Assembly: GCF_039545035.1 (NCBI RefSeq)
Contig: NZ_BAABRO010000029.1
Coordinates: forward strand, 1-64,000
Source: Novipirellula caenicola
GTDB lineage: Bacteria; Planctomycetota; Planctomycetia; Pirellulales; Pirellulaceae
Reading direction: 5' to 3'
Length of the DNA: 64,000 nt
Shown here: piece by piece, positions 26,901 to 35,530 of the stretch
Layout of the letters: each line of letters opens with the position of its first letter
How positions within the stretch are numbered: the stretch's first letter is position 1
The notes under the pieces: model-generated
Told to the model about the DNA's origin: nothing
The model's input: the letters and a program-made list of their open reading frames with translations, nothing else
Database searches by the model: none
Position numbers and translations under genes: made by a program

Positions 26901-29900
26901 GGACCGAGGTGTGGGGACCTCGCGAATCACCACACGACCAGGTGTTCCCATTGTGTTCAGCAGTGGCGCTGGATACGCAGGCCGAATTGGCGATTCGATT
27001 GGCAGCGAAATTGACGACTGGGTTTCAGGCCCAACCCAAGGCTCTTCAACCAACCTAAGCCTCGTCTCGGGCTTCTTTGGCCCTCCGTCGCCGGTGCAGT
27101 TCCAAGGTTTGCCACTTGACCATCTGGGCACCAGCAACTTTGTCGGCGGGGTTCGCGGAACCTTGTTCGAAACTCCTCCGCAAGGCGATGGTCCGTCACG
27201 CGATCCGGTCCCTGCGGCGGGCTTGACCGTATTTGCCGATACCAACCAAAACGGCACGCTTGATGTATTAACCCATGTCGTTGAACCCGATGACTTGATC
27301 ACGCGTGATCCGATCACTGGGGTCGTGACCGAAAAGAATCTGCTGCACGCGGCCCCTGGTGTTTCGATCAGCGAAGTGACTTTTGGCGACAACTTTGACG
27401 ACAACGTAACCTCGGAAAACCAATACAATTTCCCGATTACGCTACAAAACCGTATTTTTGCTCGCGGTGGGATTGATTGGTTCACCAGCAGCAGCCGTCT
27501 TCGTTTCGATTTCTTTCGCCCTGCTTCCGCCATCGCCATTGATGCAATTGCAAACGATTCGTCCTTGAGCGTGACGTACGGCCGGCTCGAAGCCTACAAC
27601 GCGGCAGGACAGTTACTTGGTTTCGTCCGCAGCGACCGGCTGATCAGCAGCGCGCGGCAGACGATTTCGTTATCGTTCCCGACCGAAGAGATTGCCTACG
27701 CACTTGCTTACAGCGATAACTTCCAAGGCGGCACCTCCTTTGGACGTTTCGACCGTTTCGTCTACACCCAAAGCGAACCGTTTGACGTGACCGATGAAAA
27801 CGGGGTTTACGAGATCACCAATCTGTTCCCCGGCTCTTACGACGTCACGGTCGCCGGCACTTCGGGAACCACACCGTTGGTCGGCGCGGCGCCCAAACCG
27901 ATCGAAGTGACTCGGTACGAGAACTTTGAATTCATCGATGACGTCCGTGGCAATTCTGCGCCAACGGTGCAAAACGAAACCCGATTCACCATCCAAGAGG
28001 ACATCGCATCCGGAGAAGTCTTCGGTACGATCGTCGCCAGCGACATCGATGGCCAGGAACTTCGATATTCGCTTCTGAACAACACCAATGCCAACGGCGA
28101 GGACATTGGTGTGGTCATTCACCCGTTGACCGGCGAGCTGAGCTTTGCCGCGGGGGCTCACCCCGATTTTGAAACCAACCCCGAAGTCCGCTTCAGCGTC
28201 TTGGTCACCGATTCGTTAAACGCATCGGCGATCACACGTGTGGTGTTGACCGTTGAGGATGTCAACGAACCACCGGTCGTGAATCGCGAACCACTGTTGA
28301 TCCCCGAAGGCTCGACCCCAGGCGAGGAGGTCGGTGTGATCGAAGCGGTCGAACCGGACACGGCACGCAATCAAACGTTGACGTTTACGGTTACCGGAGG
28401 CACCGCCGCATCGATCCTTGACGTGCATCCCACCACCGGAGTCGTCCGGCTCAAAGACTCGGCAGTACTCGACTTTGAAACCGCCAGTGTGCTGACGTTG
28501 GATCTCGAGGTCAGTGACAGCGCGGTCCCACCCGCGGTGACGACCTTCACCAAGCAGATTGTCATCGAGGACGAAAACGACGCCCCGCAGCTTCGCACCA
28601 CGTCGCTTTCGATTCCAGAAAACACGACAGGCCAAATCGCGAGGTTGCTTGTCAACGATTCGGACATTGGCCAAACGCACCGATTCGAAATCACGGGTGG
28701 ATCGGGATCAGGGTTGTTCCGGTTGACTCGCGGTGGCGAACTGTTTGTGCTCGAATCGACGAAACTCGATTTCGAGACGAATCCCAGCTACACGCTCGAT
28801 ATCCTTGTCGCCGACAACGGCACTCCGCCGCTGTCGACACGAACCACGATGAATATCGAGATCACCGACACCAACGAATCGGCCACGCTGAACCTCAATA
28901 GCGTGGACCTGCCTGAGGACGCCGAAGCGAACGCACTGGTAACCGTTTTGTCGGTGGTCGATCCCGAAGGGGCTGCCGAGATTCACGAGATCGCGATGGT
29001 TCCTTCGGATGCTGCGGCGAACTTTGTGTTTGATCCCGCAAGTGGCGAACTGCGTGTCGCGGAAAATGCGAACCTCGACTACGAAACGCGGCGAGTGCTG
29101 GAAGTGCAATTCGATATCACCGACACCAGTGGCGAAAGCGCAACGCTTCGTCAAACGCTTCGAGTCCGAGTTTTGGACCGCAATGATGCCCCGGTGATTC
29201 TGACGAATCAGTTCAATGTTTCCGAAGCGGCCCAACCAGGCGACGAGGTCGCTGTGATTCGTTTCAGTGACGCCGACCGAGGCGATTCTGTCACGCTGTC
29301 GATCAGCGGCGGAACCGCGGAGGGATTGTTTGTCATTAACCCTAATACCGGGACCCTAAGCGTAGCGGCGGGTGCTGAATTTGACGCCGAAACCACGCCC
29401 GATCTGACACTCGAAATTCGTGCCGTCGACACCCAAGGCGGCGTGCAGACCAAGACCATCGAGGTGCATGTCAATAACGTCAATGAGCCTCCGGTATTCA
29501 CGACCACGCTGAATATTCCCAACGCCGAAAGCGGTAAACGGTTCCACTTCCAATTGCCTCCTGATTTTGTCTCGGATCCCGAGGGAGGTTCGTTCACGGT
29601 CACCGTATTCGACAACGATGGATTCCTGCCACCTTGGTTGCGATTCGATGCGGCCACGCAAACCTTTAGCGGAACTCCATCGCCGGCGATGGTGGGAAGT
29701 TACCCGCTTACGATCCGCGCTTTCGAAGCCGGTTTGATTAACTTGTTCAGCACGTTCTCGTTCACCATCGACGTCGGATTGGGACAAACGCCGTTTAACA
29801 AACAAGCTGATCCACTGGATGTGGACGACAACGGCAATGTCACCACCAATGACGCGCTTCGCGTTATCAACTTTATCAATCTCAACGGTACCGGCCCGAT

Positions 29901-30129
29901 CACCACGATCCCAAGTTCGTTCAACGGTTTTGTCGATGTCAACGGCGACAACTTCGTTACCGCGTTGGATGCGCTGCTAGTGATCAATGGACTAAAACTG
30001 CGAACGGCTTCGGCTCAACCCGAATTCATCGCATCGCCATCGGTGGCGGCCCAAGGTGAGTTTGATGATCGAGACAAGGCGAACGATTTGGCGCTGGTGG
30101 ATCTGTTGTCCGAATCGACGCTGTTCTGA
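23965..30129 (+). CDS. Giant cell-surface protein: SdrD B-like, lamin-tail-like, cadherin and dockerin-like modules
   Basis: A 2054-residue exported protein. The N-terminus has RRRRRILERLESRQLLAVLAGEVF, the planctomycete export motif ending in LLA. Two SdrD B-like modules start near residues 37 (GEVFQDDNGDGIHD) and 373 (GQVWFDANENGIQE). Each is followed by a ~230-residue segment that is clearly duplicated (TQLYQMSDNG / TQLFEMSLDG; VVGFDNANDRFLAFDLSG / IVGFDNTNDRFFAFDLLG), separated by a run of prolines. A lamin-tail-like region begins at PGELVINEFYGGTNPYIELRG. Five to six cadherin-like repeats with DxNDAP or DVNEPP linkers cover about 1340-1840, then an Ig-like module (PPWLRFDAATQTFSGTP). The end has paired dockerin-like loops DVDDNGNVTTNDALRVINFI and DVNGDNFVTALDALLVINGL. 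It probably binds calcium and serves adhesion or the envelope. Confidence 0.87.
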   Translation: MPNPRNRFARSNQRSQRPRRRRRILERLESRQLLAVLAGEVFQDDNGDGIHDAAEVAVPNVRVYVDANDNSQFDATEVAVQTDALGQYQFDNLAAGTHSIRIDSGNVRQTSPGAYFGTTFSNTPLGTTQLYQMSDNGDVFLLGAPQSTSMRALIRTNDGEFYGAGFQGGAGFYRIDPQTGSETLISPAGSAGSAGLAYDPLTDTIYTLSLTSGSTSIRTLHTLDRVNGTLTEVSTSGLDLPGGVSDLTFDTVNRRVVGFDNANDRFLAFDLSGTGQLFATAQQPIDSFSLAFNGTEFVMFDNADANKQAVLIVNPDTGAVSSGFNASTTLGSEALMYSRGGNIAHRVNLAAADSVSGFDFGLAPPPPPPPAGTIEGQVWFDANENGIQETSEDNLGGIEIYIDANNNGQFDLGELTQTTDDVGRYAFTDIPVGEYAIRQVIPRGFYQSSPNAYFGTAYPANSDKTQLFEMSLDGTVHRIGTPSTRSIYGLIRTNDGTFYGSNFVTDSIYTIDPITGQERLVAALANQIAAGLAYDASSDTIYTVTRSVTAPSEQQLAIFDRTNGVLVPVGNSLAGLGNVSDLTFDSVKNRIVGFDNTNDRFFAFDLLGNGQLLGTTSRALDSFSLSFNGTQFVMFDQSSAGQRAAVFVNPDTGQVTAGFSASEAVPSEALFYSRLGDVAHRVTVTDRAAITADFALTNAIIGVTVTETDFETVFSSSVRRDEFLVTLDTRPATDVVINITTNPLQLSPVTPSLVFTPDNWQTPQTVALDLVDSAPLGATDIVISVDATLSDPAWVNLPASTITARIEPEVRPGELVINEFYGGTNPYIELRGPKGGRIGDNTYFVIVQEDFLDEGEVAQVFDLSNQPLGDNGFLTIITSGNNYDIDPDSAVLQSTTTNFSGLPGGIHTSDSAAFSSIGGWTYMLVQSDVAPTIADDIDLNDDGFIDDDGVAAGWRTFDSISIHNFVGGPDLAYGNIVFVDRGVGTSRITTRPGVPIVFSSGAGYAGRIGDSIGSEIDDWVSGPTQGSSTNLSLVSGFFGPPSPVQFQGLPLDHLGTSNFVGGVRGTLFETPPQGDGPSRDPVPAAGLTVFADTNQNGTLDVLTHVVEPDDLITRDPITGVVTEKNLLHAAPGVSISEVTFGDNFDDNVTSENQYNFPITLQNRIFARGGIDWFTSSSRLRFDFFRPASAIAIDAIANDSSLSVTYGRLEAYNAAGQLLGFVRSDRLISSARQTISLSFPTEEIAYALAYSDNFQGGTSFGRFDRFVYTQSEPFDVTDENGVYEITNLFPGSYDVTVAGTSGTTPLVGAAPKPIEVTRYENFEFIDDVRGNSAPTVQNETRFTIQEDIASGEVFGTIVASDIDGQELRYSLLNNTNANGEDIGVVIHPLTGELSFAAGAHPDFETNPEVRFSVLVTDSLNASAITRVVLTVEDVNEPPVVNREPLLIPEGSTPGEEVGVIEAVEPDTARNQTLTFTVTGGTAASILDVHPTTGVVRLKDSAVLDFETASVLTLDLEVSDSAVPPAVTTFTKQIVIEDENDAPQLRTTSLSIPENTTGQIARLLVNDSDIGQTHRFEITGGSGSGLFRLTRGGELFVLESTKLDFETNPSYTLDILVADNGTPPLSTRTTMNIEITDTNESATLNLNSVDLPEDAEANALVTVLSVVDPEGAAEIHEIAMVPSDAAANFVFDPASGELRVAENANLDYETRRVLEVQFDITDTSGESATLRQTLRVRVLDRNDAPVILTNQFNVSEAAQPGDEVAVIRFSDADRGDSVTLSISGGTAEGLFVINPNTGTLSVAAGAEFDAETTPDLTLEIRAVDTQGGVQTKTIEVHVNNVNEPPVFTTTLNIPNAESGKRFHFQLPPDFVSDPEGGSFTVTVFDNDGFLPPWLRFDAATQTFSGTPSPAMVGSYPLTIRAFEAGLINLFSTFSFTIDVGLGQTPFNKQADPLDVDDNGNVTTNDALRVINFINLNGTGPITTIPSSFNGFVDVNGDNFVTALDALLVINGLKLRTASAQPEFIASPSVAAQGEFDDRDKANDLALVDLLSESTLF

Positions 30130-30193
30130 TCAAGCCCCCTGTTTCTGCTACGATCACCACGATTACGATACCCGTGATTGACGGGGATCGAAC

Positions 30194-32176
30194 GTGGAAG
30201 AGGGAATGGAAACTGAGGACTTAGCGACGAACGCTTCCAAATCGTTGGATTTGGAAGCAATCGACCCACGCGAAGTGCTGCGTGAACGTTTCCAACTTCG
30301 CTCGTTTCGACGTGGGCAACGGGCGGTCATTCAGCGGCTGCTGCAAGGCCGCAGCGTGGCGGCGGTGTTTCCCACCGGCGGCGGCAAAAGTCTGTGCTAT
30401 CAATTACCAAGCCTGCTGTTTCCTGGCATCACGGTGGTGGTATCACCGCTGATCGCGTTGATGAAGGACCAGTGTGATTCGCTGGAAAAACGAGGGATTG
30501 GCGCGATTCGGCTCGATTCGACACAAACGCCAACCGAGTTTCGTGATTGCATGCGACGCATCCGCGACGGGCATTTCAAATTGTTGTACGTCGCCCCCGA
30601 GCGTTTTTTCAACGAGCAATTCATTGCGTCGTTATCCACGCTCGACATCTCGCTATTTGCCATCGACGAGGCGCACTGCATCAGCCAATGGGGGCACAAT
30701 TTTCGCCCCGACTATCTGAAATTGGCGGATTTGACGCGGCGATTTTCGGCGCAACGCGTGCTCGCGTTGACCGCCACCGCAACGCCGACGGTCTTGGCCG
30801 ATATCCGCAAAGCGTTCGGGATCGCCCGCAAGGATGCGATTCGAACGCCGTTCCACCGCCGGAACCTGCATTTGCGAAGCATCGTTTTGAGCAGCCAAGA
30901 GCAATACCCCCATCTGCGTTCGCAGATCGCTTCGCGGCCCGCCGGCGCCACGTTGGTCTATGTCACCACCCAACGCGCCGCCGAAGACATCGCTCAGCGG
31001 CTTTGCGATGACGGCATCACCGCCACCGCCTACCACGCCGGCATGGAGATCAACCGGCGAATGGAGGTGCAACATGCGTTTCAAAAGTCGAAGAAGGACG
31101 TGGTGGTTGCCACAATCGCGTTCGGGATGGGCATCGACAAGTCGAACATTCGCTACGTCTATCACTTCCATCCGCCCAAATCGCTAGAGGCCTACGCGCA
31201 AGAGATCGGGCGTGCCGGCCGCGATGGAAAAGAATCACTGTGTGAATTGATCCTCGTCCCCGAGGACCGAGTGACGATCGATAACTTTGTCTACGGCGAT
31301 ACGCCTTCGCGATCCGGCGTGCGGCAAATGATCGAGCTGCTGCGAGGCAATCGCGACGAATTCTTTGTCTCACAATATCGCTTGTCCGCCGAGTCTGACA
31401 TTCGAATTTCAGTCGTCCGTACGTTGCTGACGTACTTAGAACTGGATGGCTATTTACAAGCGACGTCACCTCGCTATGAAAAGTACAAGATCCATCCGAT
31501 TCTCGATTTCAAATCGATCTTGAAACAGGTTGATGCTCCGCAGCGGCCCTTCATTTCCGCGGTGTTGTCGCAATTAACCAAAGGCCGAACATGGTTCTTG
31601 TTAAATGTCACCTTGGCGGCCGATCGCTTGCAAACCGATCGCAAATCGATTGTATCGGCAATCCAGTGGATGGCCGAACAAGGTTGGATCGAGGTCAAAG
31701 CCAGCGATCTGGTTCACGGTTACCGATGGATCAAAGAGCCCAAGAATGCGAAGCGGCTAGCCGACAAATTGACCGAGCAAATGGTGCAGCGTGAAACCAG
31801 CGAGGTGAACCGGCTTGACGCAGTGTTGCAATTGGCTGCTGCGAGGTCCTGCCAAGCCGCGACGTTGGCGGCCCACTTTGGCGACGAGATGAAACAGGAT
31901 TGCGGCCACTGCAGCTATTGTCTTGGCGAAGGACCGTTTGAGATCCCGCAGCCATCCTCGCGATCGCTGGGCGGTTCGGCCGCGAGGATCGTTGACGAGA
32001 TGATCGCTAAATATCCAGACCGCATGGTCACCGCACGACAACGAGCAAAATTCTTGTGCGGGCTATCGACTCCTGCGATGATTCGGTCACGGATGACGCG
32101 TGAACCGCATTTTGGAGTCTGTAGCGAAATGCCATTTGCCGACGTGTTGCAAGCGGTGGGCGGCGAACCGGACTAG
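30194..32176 (+). CDS. recQ: RecQ-family ATP-dependent DNA helicase
   Basis: A 660-residue 3'-5' helicase. Motif I is FPTGGGKSLCYQLP, motif II IDEAHCISQWGHNFRPDY, motif III ALTATATPT and motif VI QEIGRAGRDGK. After the helicase core come two winged-helix-like segments (about 370-530). The zinc cysteines appear late, in SCQAATLAAHFGDEMKQDCGHCSYC near 560-582. No clear HRDC domain is seen. This order, with extra winged-helix sequence before the zinc cysteines, differs from E. coli RecQ. The start may be GTG 30194 or ATG 30206; GGGG 7 bases before the GTG slightly favours it. Its stop overlaps the convergent miaA stop by 4 bases. Confidence 0.93.
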   Translation: MEEGMETEDLATNASKSLDLEAIDPREVLRERFQLRSFRRGQRAVIQRLLQGRSVAAVFPTGGGKSLCYQLPSLLFPGITVVVSPLIALMKDQCDSLEKRGIGAIRLDSTQTPTEFRDCMRRIRDGHFKLLYVAPERFFNEQFIASLSTLDISLFAIDEAHCISQWGHNFRPDYLKLADLTRRFSAQRVLALTATATPTVLADIRKAFGIARKDAIRTPFHRRNLHLRSIVLSSQEQYPHLRSQIASRPAGATLVYVTTQRAAEDIAQRLCDDGITATAYHAGMEINRRMEVQHAFQKSKKDVVVATIAFGMGIDKSNIRYVYHFHPPKSLEAYAQEIGRAGRDGKESLCELILVPEDRVTIDNFVYGDTPSRSGVRQMIELLRGNRDEFFVSQYRLSAESDIRISVVRTLLTYLELDGYLQATSPRYEKYKIHPILDFKSILKQVDAPQRPFISAVLSQLTKGRTWFLLNVTLAADRLQTDRKSIVSAIQWMAEQGWIEVKASDLVHGYRWIKEPKNAKRLADKLTEQMVQRETSEVNRLDAVLQLAAARSCQAATLAAHFGDEMKQDCGHCSYCLGEGPFEIPQPSSRSLGGSAARIVDEMIAKYPDRMVTARQRAKFLCGLSTPAMIRSRMTREPHFGVCSEMPFADVLQAVGGEPD

Positions 32177-33159
32177 CGACGCGGCGGTTCGACCAATTGG
32201 CGATGGATCTGCTGGGCGATGGATGTTGGATCAAGCGGTTCGCCGACTTCGACCGTGCGAATTTCGGCAAACGACCGGAACCATGTTTCTTGGCGCCGCG
32301 CCATTTGACGCGTGTGGGCGGCGATCTCTTGTTTTGTCGTCTCCAGGTCGCCGTGCTGCGACAAACACTCGAGCAGCTCGCGATAGCCGACCGCCTGGGC
32401 TGCGGTGCGAGAGAGTTCTCCGTATTTTTCGATCAAACCAGCGACTTCGTCCACCAAACCACTGGCGAACATCTGCTCGACCCGGCGGTTGATCCGGTCG
32501 TGCAACTGTTTACGATCCCAGCCCAACCGGAACACGTTGCAGTCGGATGCGTCACGCACCTGATCAAATTGAAGCTGTCGATGGCTCAGCGGTTGCCCGG
32601 TATGGTAAGCCACTTCGAGTGCGCGGATCATTCGCCGCACGTCTCCCGGATCAATGCGATGGGCGGCCAACGGGTCCACTTGCTGCAACCGTTTTCGCAG
32701 CGCTGCAACTCCAAATCGCTCGACGTCTTCGGCGACCGATTGGCGAAACGCCTCGTCGGCGGGCGGGCCTGGATCGAATCCTCGTAGCACGCCTTTGAGG
32801 AACATCGGAGTGCCTCCGACAAAGATCGCAGGCTTCCCCTCGGCCGCGAGCCGGTCGACGATCGCGTGGGCGGACTGCAAGTAGCAAGCCACGCTGAACT
32901 CATCCGAGGGATCGACCAAATCAATCAGGTGATGCGGCACCGTCTCGCGATCTTCACGCGTCGGTTTCGCGCTGCCGATGTCCATGTCGCGGTACACGGC
33001 CACCGAATCGAGCGACAACACTTCGCCGCCGGTGATCCGAGCCAATTGAATCGCGACCGAACTTTTGCCTGATGCCGTGGGTCCGGTGATCACGATGGCA
33101 CGATCAACCAGCGGAGGGAACGTGGACGGTTGCGATTGTACGTTCGTCCGCTCAGTCAT
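32173..33159 (-). CDS. miaA: tRNA dimethylallyltransferase
   Basis: A 328-residue enzyme that adds a dimethylallyl group to A37 of tRNAs reading UNN codons. It shows the P-loop ITGPTASGKSSVAIQLA near 24, LSLDSVAVYRDMDIGSAKPT, HHLIDLVDP, FVGGTPMFLKGVLRG and the C-terminal RRQETWFRSF. The usual Asp in LDSxQVYR is kept, whereas the usual GGTGLY is GGTPMF. It converges with recQ with 4 bases of overlap, so no independent terminator lies between the two. Confidence 0.93.
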   Translation of the reverse strand: MTERTNVQSQPSTFPPLVDRAIVITGPTASGKSSVAIQLARITGGEVLSLDSVAVYRDMDIGSAKPTREDRETVPHHLIDLVDPSDEFSVACYLQSAHAIVDRLAAEGKPAIFVGGTPMFLKGVLRGFDPGPPADEAFRQSVAEDVERFGVAALRKRLQQVDPLAAHRIDPGDVRRMIRALEVAYHTGQPLSHRQLQFDQVRDASDCNVFRLGWDRKQLHDRINRRVEQMFASGLVDEVAGLIEKYGELSRTAAQAVGYRELLECLSQHGDLETTKQEIAAHTRQMARRQETWFRSFAEIRTVEVGEPLDPTSIAQQIHRQLVEPPRR

Positions 33160-33268
33160 TTTGCCACAAGCATTGGATCACGAGGCCAGCCTAATCTCAT
33201 GTTGCTAAGGGGCATCCACGGTGTGTGTGCCCTGGGTCCATTATAAACCGATGTCAAACCGGTTGCGA

Positions 33269-33316
33269 AATCACGGGACCAATCACGGGACCAATCACGG
33301 GACCAATCACGGGACC
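33269..33316 (+). repeat. Four tandem copies of a 12-base unit
   Basis: AATCACGGGACC occurs four times in a row without change (33269, 33281, 33293, 33305). A perfect short array such as this may vary in copy number between strains. Confidence 0.95.
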
Positions 33317-33352
33317 ACCGCCCAGTGCATCACTCAGGCTTGACCCTTGAGG

Positions 33353-33416
33353 TAGTGGACGAGGCAACGAGTCCCCCTGAGCTGACGAATGAACGGACTC
33401 GTTGCCTCGTCCACTA
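33353..33416. repeat. Palindromic dispersed repeat, two arms
   Basis: Perfect inverted 22-base arms at 33353-33374 and 33395-33416 with a 20-base loop. The arm is identical to the one found three times at 16899-16997. It lies just 3' of ridA and may also stop transcription. Confidence 0.9.
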
Positions 33417-33444
33417 TCCTTCGCTGTTTCGTCTTGGATGTCGC

Positions 33445-33909
33445 TTAGACTTGGACTTCGAAGATGGCTTCGATTTCCACGGCGATTCCACCAGGCAATG
33501 CGTTAGTCCCCAGGGCGCTTCGCGCGGCCACGCCGGCGTCTTCGCCGAACACGTCGCGGAACAGTTCGCTACAACCGTTGATCACCGCAGGCTGCTTGTC
33601 GAACCCATCGGTACAGCGAACCAATCCGAGCAATTTGACCAACCGAGTGACCTTATCAAGGCTACCCAGATGAGTTTTCAGGGTTGCCAACATACCCAGC
33701 CCGGTCAAACGAGCTGCGTCGTAACCGGCTTCGACATCCATATCCAACCCGAGCCGTCCGGTGATCAACGATTTGTTGGGCTTCAGCGGTCCATGTCCTG
33801 ACAAATAGGCCATGTTTCCTGCGATCACGATTGGCTTGTAGACACCAACAGGTTTGGGAGGTGTGGGCAGTTCGATTCCGAGTTCTTTTAGTTTTACTTC
33901 GGCACTCAT
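33445..33909 (-). CDS. RidA/YjgF family protein
   Basis: A 154-residue RidA-type protein, a family that deaminates reactive enamine/imine intermediates or forms related trimers. Seen are the N-terminal PKPVGVYKPIVIAGNMAYLSGHGPL, the GLGMLATLKTHLGSLDKV core and the C-terminal ARSALGTNALPGGIAVEIEAIFEV. The archetypal arginine of IARVEV-type RidA (R105) appears as AVEIEAI context with R at ARSALG, so this belongs to a RidA-like branch, not the classical one. ATG 33909 (MSAEVKLKELG) is the start: GGAG precedes it and the upstream extension is not family-like. Confidence 0.88.
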   Translation of the reverse strand: MSAEVKLKELGIELPTPPKPVGVYKPIVIAGNMAYLSGHGPLKPNKSLITGRLGLDMDVEAGYDAARLTGLGMLATLKTHLGSLDKVTRLVKLLGLVRCTDGFDKQPAVINGCSELFRDVFGEDAGVAARSALGTNALPGGIAVEIEAIFEVQV

Positions 33910-34051
33910 CTGATTGAAAACTCCGGGTGTTGGTTCGGGAAGGGGCTGGATCGAAAGATGGATTGGGAATGGCGAATCGACATGACGTCGTTCAAATAGC
34001 AAAGCGTACCCGGTTCGCGTACGCTTTCCAACGCGTCTGCGGCTCGCATTT

Positions 34052-34456
34052 TCAAGAAGGCTTTTTTCCGTAAACCGAGTCGGGGTCGACCAGACGCTCG
34101 TCAGCGACCACCGCGGTCCCGTCAGCCGCGACCGTGCGAAAGAAACAGCTTTGGAAACCTTCGTGACACGCTGCCCCCTTCTGCTGCACTTTCAAAAGGA
34201 TCGTATCGGCGTCGCAATCCACGCGAATTTCGACAACCCGTTGCTGGTGACCGCTGGTTTCGCCTTTTCGCCACAGTTGATTGCGACTGCGGCTGAAATA
34301 GACCGCGCAGCCCGTTTGCAGCGTTTCCTGCCAAGCTTCTTCATTCATCCATGCCATCATCAACACACGATTGCTGGCAGCGTCTTGGGCGATCGCCGGC
34401 AACAGCCCGTTGGCACCACGGCTGAAATCGGGAATCACAGAATCGTCGGTGGACAT
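34052..34456 (-). CDS. hisI: Phosphoribosyl-AMP cyclohydrolase
   Basis: A 134-residue enzyme of histidine synthesis that opens the ring of phosphoribosyl-AMP. It has the family core [42 protein letters not shown], the metal-binding DCDADT and the zinc cysteines in [15 protein letters not shown]. It is a stand-alone HisI without the HisE domain. The length is normal. No other his gene lies in the window. Confidence 0.95.
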   Translation of the reverse strand: MSTDDSVIPDFSRGANGLLPAIAQDAASNRVLMMAWMNEEAWQETLQTGCAVYFSRSRNQLWRKGETSGHQQRVVEIRVDCDADTILLKVQQKGAACHEGFQSCFFRTVAADGTAVVADERLVDPDSVYGKKPS

Positions 34457-34863
34457 GGCGAATCGGTATCGTTTTTAAAAAAAGGCGTAAGCGGTGAGCC
34501 GTTTGACAAAATAGCCAGTCGGCATGAGGCAGCAAAGACAATGGGCATTATAGAGCGAACCCGCAGCAGCGGAACGACTGGAAAATTCGGATTAATGCCC
34601 GCTCACTTGTATTCCGCTGCAGTGGGCTGCCGAAAATCACTAGGACAGCGGAAGCCAGGATCGACATTGTCGGCGACCACCCCGTCACCCCCCAGCGGTA
34701 AAGGGGCCTCAACGGCGTGAGCCGTCGACGGTGATTCAGTGCCTAGTGCAGTCGCTCGATCGTGTCAGGTCGCAATCTTGCGGATTGCCAATTCGCTGGC
34801 AGCCAATTCGTTGGCGGTGGCTTTCCCCGCACACCGATTTACAGGACCGGAGTTTGATGCATC
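34457..34863. other. Intergenic region, nothing recognised
   Basis: 407 bases between the divergent hisI and glycosyltransferase-like genes. I see no gene, tRNA or strong hairpin. Confidence 0.6.
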
Positions 34864-35451
34864 ATGCCTACCCCCTCCAAGCTATCCGTCGTCCTTGTGG
34901 TCCGCGATGGTGAAAATCGGATCGTCACCCGAGTCGAACACGTGATCGCTGGATTAGCGAAACTAACGTGTGAAGTGGTGGAGATTGTGGTTGTCGATGA
35001 TGGCAGCCGCGATGCGACCCCCGAGGTGCTCGACAAATTGCAACGGGCATGCCCGATCGTCCGCGTGGTGCGTCATTGTCGGCCGCGTGGCTTGGAAGCG
35101 GCCGGGCAAACCGGACTCGAACGAGCCACGGGCGAATTGGTGTTCATCCAGGAATCCGATGCATCGATTCGCATCGAGGACATGCAGCGATTGTTGGAAC
35201 TGAGCGAAGATCACTCGGTTGTTGCAGCACGGGCCGAGAGCAAGTCGGAACCGATCGCAGCCGAGTTGCTGCGTCGTCTGCGAGCTTGGGGAACGTCGGC
35301 AGACCTGCAGATGGAAAACGCAGCGGATGCCAGCGAAACGTCCTGCCTGCAAATGGTCCGCCGCCCTCATTTGCAGCGGCTGGCGGGCCCGAGCGGAGAC
35401 CGAATTCGGCTCGAGGGCGAAACGCTACGGACCGCTTCGCTGGTCCATTGA
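34864..35451 (+). CDS. Small GT2-like glycosyltransferase domain protein
   Basis: A 195-residue protein with the start of a family 2 glycosyltransferase fold: LSVVLVVRDGENRI, then VEIVVVDDGSRDATPEVL (nucleotide-binding VDDGS), GLEAAGQTGLERATGELVFIQESDA, where ESDAS stands in place of the usual DxD. The protein ends soon after, without the acceptor-binding half of a normal GT2 (usually over 230 residues). It may be a truncated or regulatory homologue. No sugar-nucleotide genes are nearby. Confidence 0.72.
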   Translation: MPTPSKLSVVLVVRDGENRIVTRVEHVIAGLAKLTCEVVEIVVVDDGSRDATPEVLDKLQRACPIVRVVRHCRPRGLEAAGQTGLERATGELVFIQESDASIRIEDMQRLLELSEDHSVVAARAESKSEPIAAELLRRLRAWGTSADLQMENAADASETSCLQMVRRPHLQRLAGPSGDRIRLEGETLRTASLVH

Positions 35452-35530
35452 ACCGCCATCCGCTAGGCCAAGGCCATCTACTTTGGCCCCAACCGAGTGG
35501 CTTTTGTTGCGTAGCGAAATGCTTATCTGA

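Larger units (their letters stand above)
33160..33444. other. Intergenic region with tandem repeats and palindrome
   Basis: No gene. It holds a 12-base tandem repeat (33269-33316) and a 22-bp-arm palindrome (33353-33416) between miaA and ridA, both on the minus strand. Confidence 0.75.

Noticed and set aside
34457-34863. tRNA gene in the hisI upstream region
   Set aside because: No cloverleaf with a T-loop GTTCRA and a matching acceptor stem could be found on either strand.
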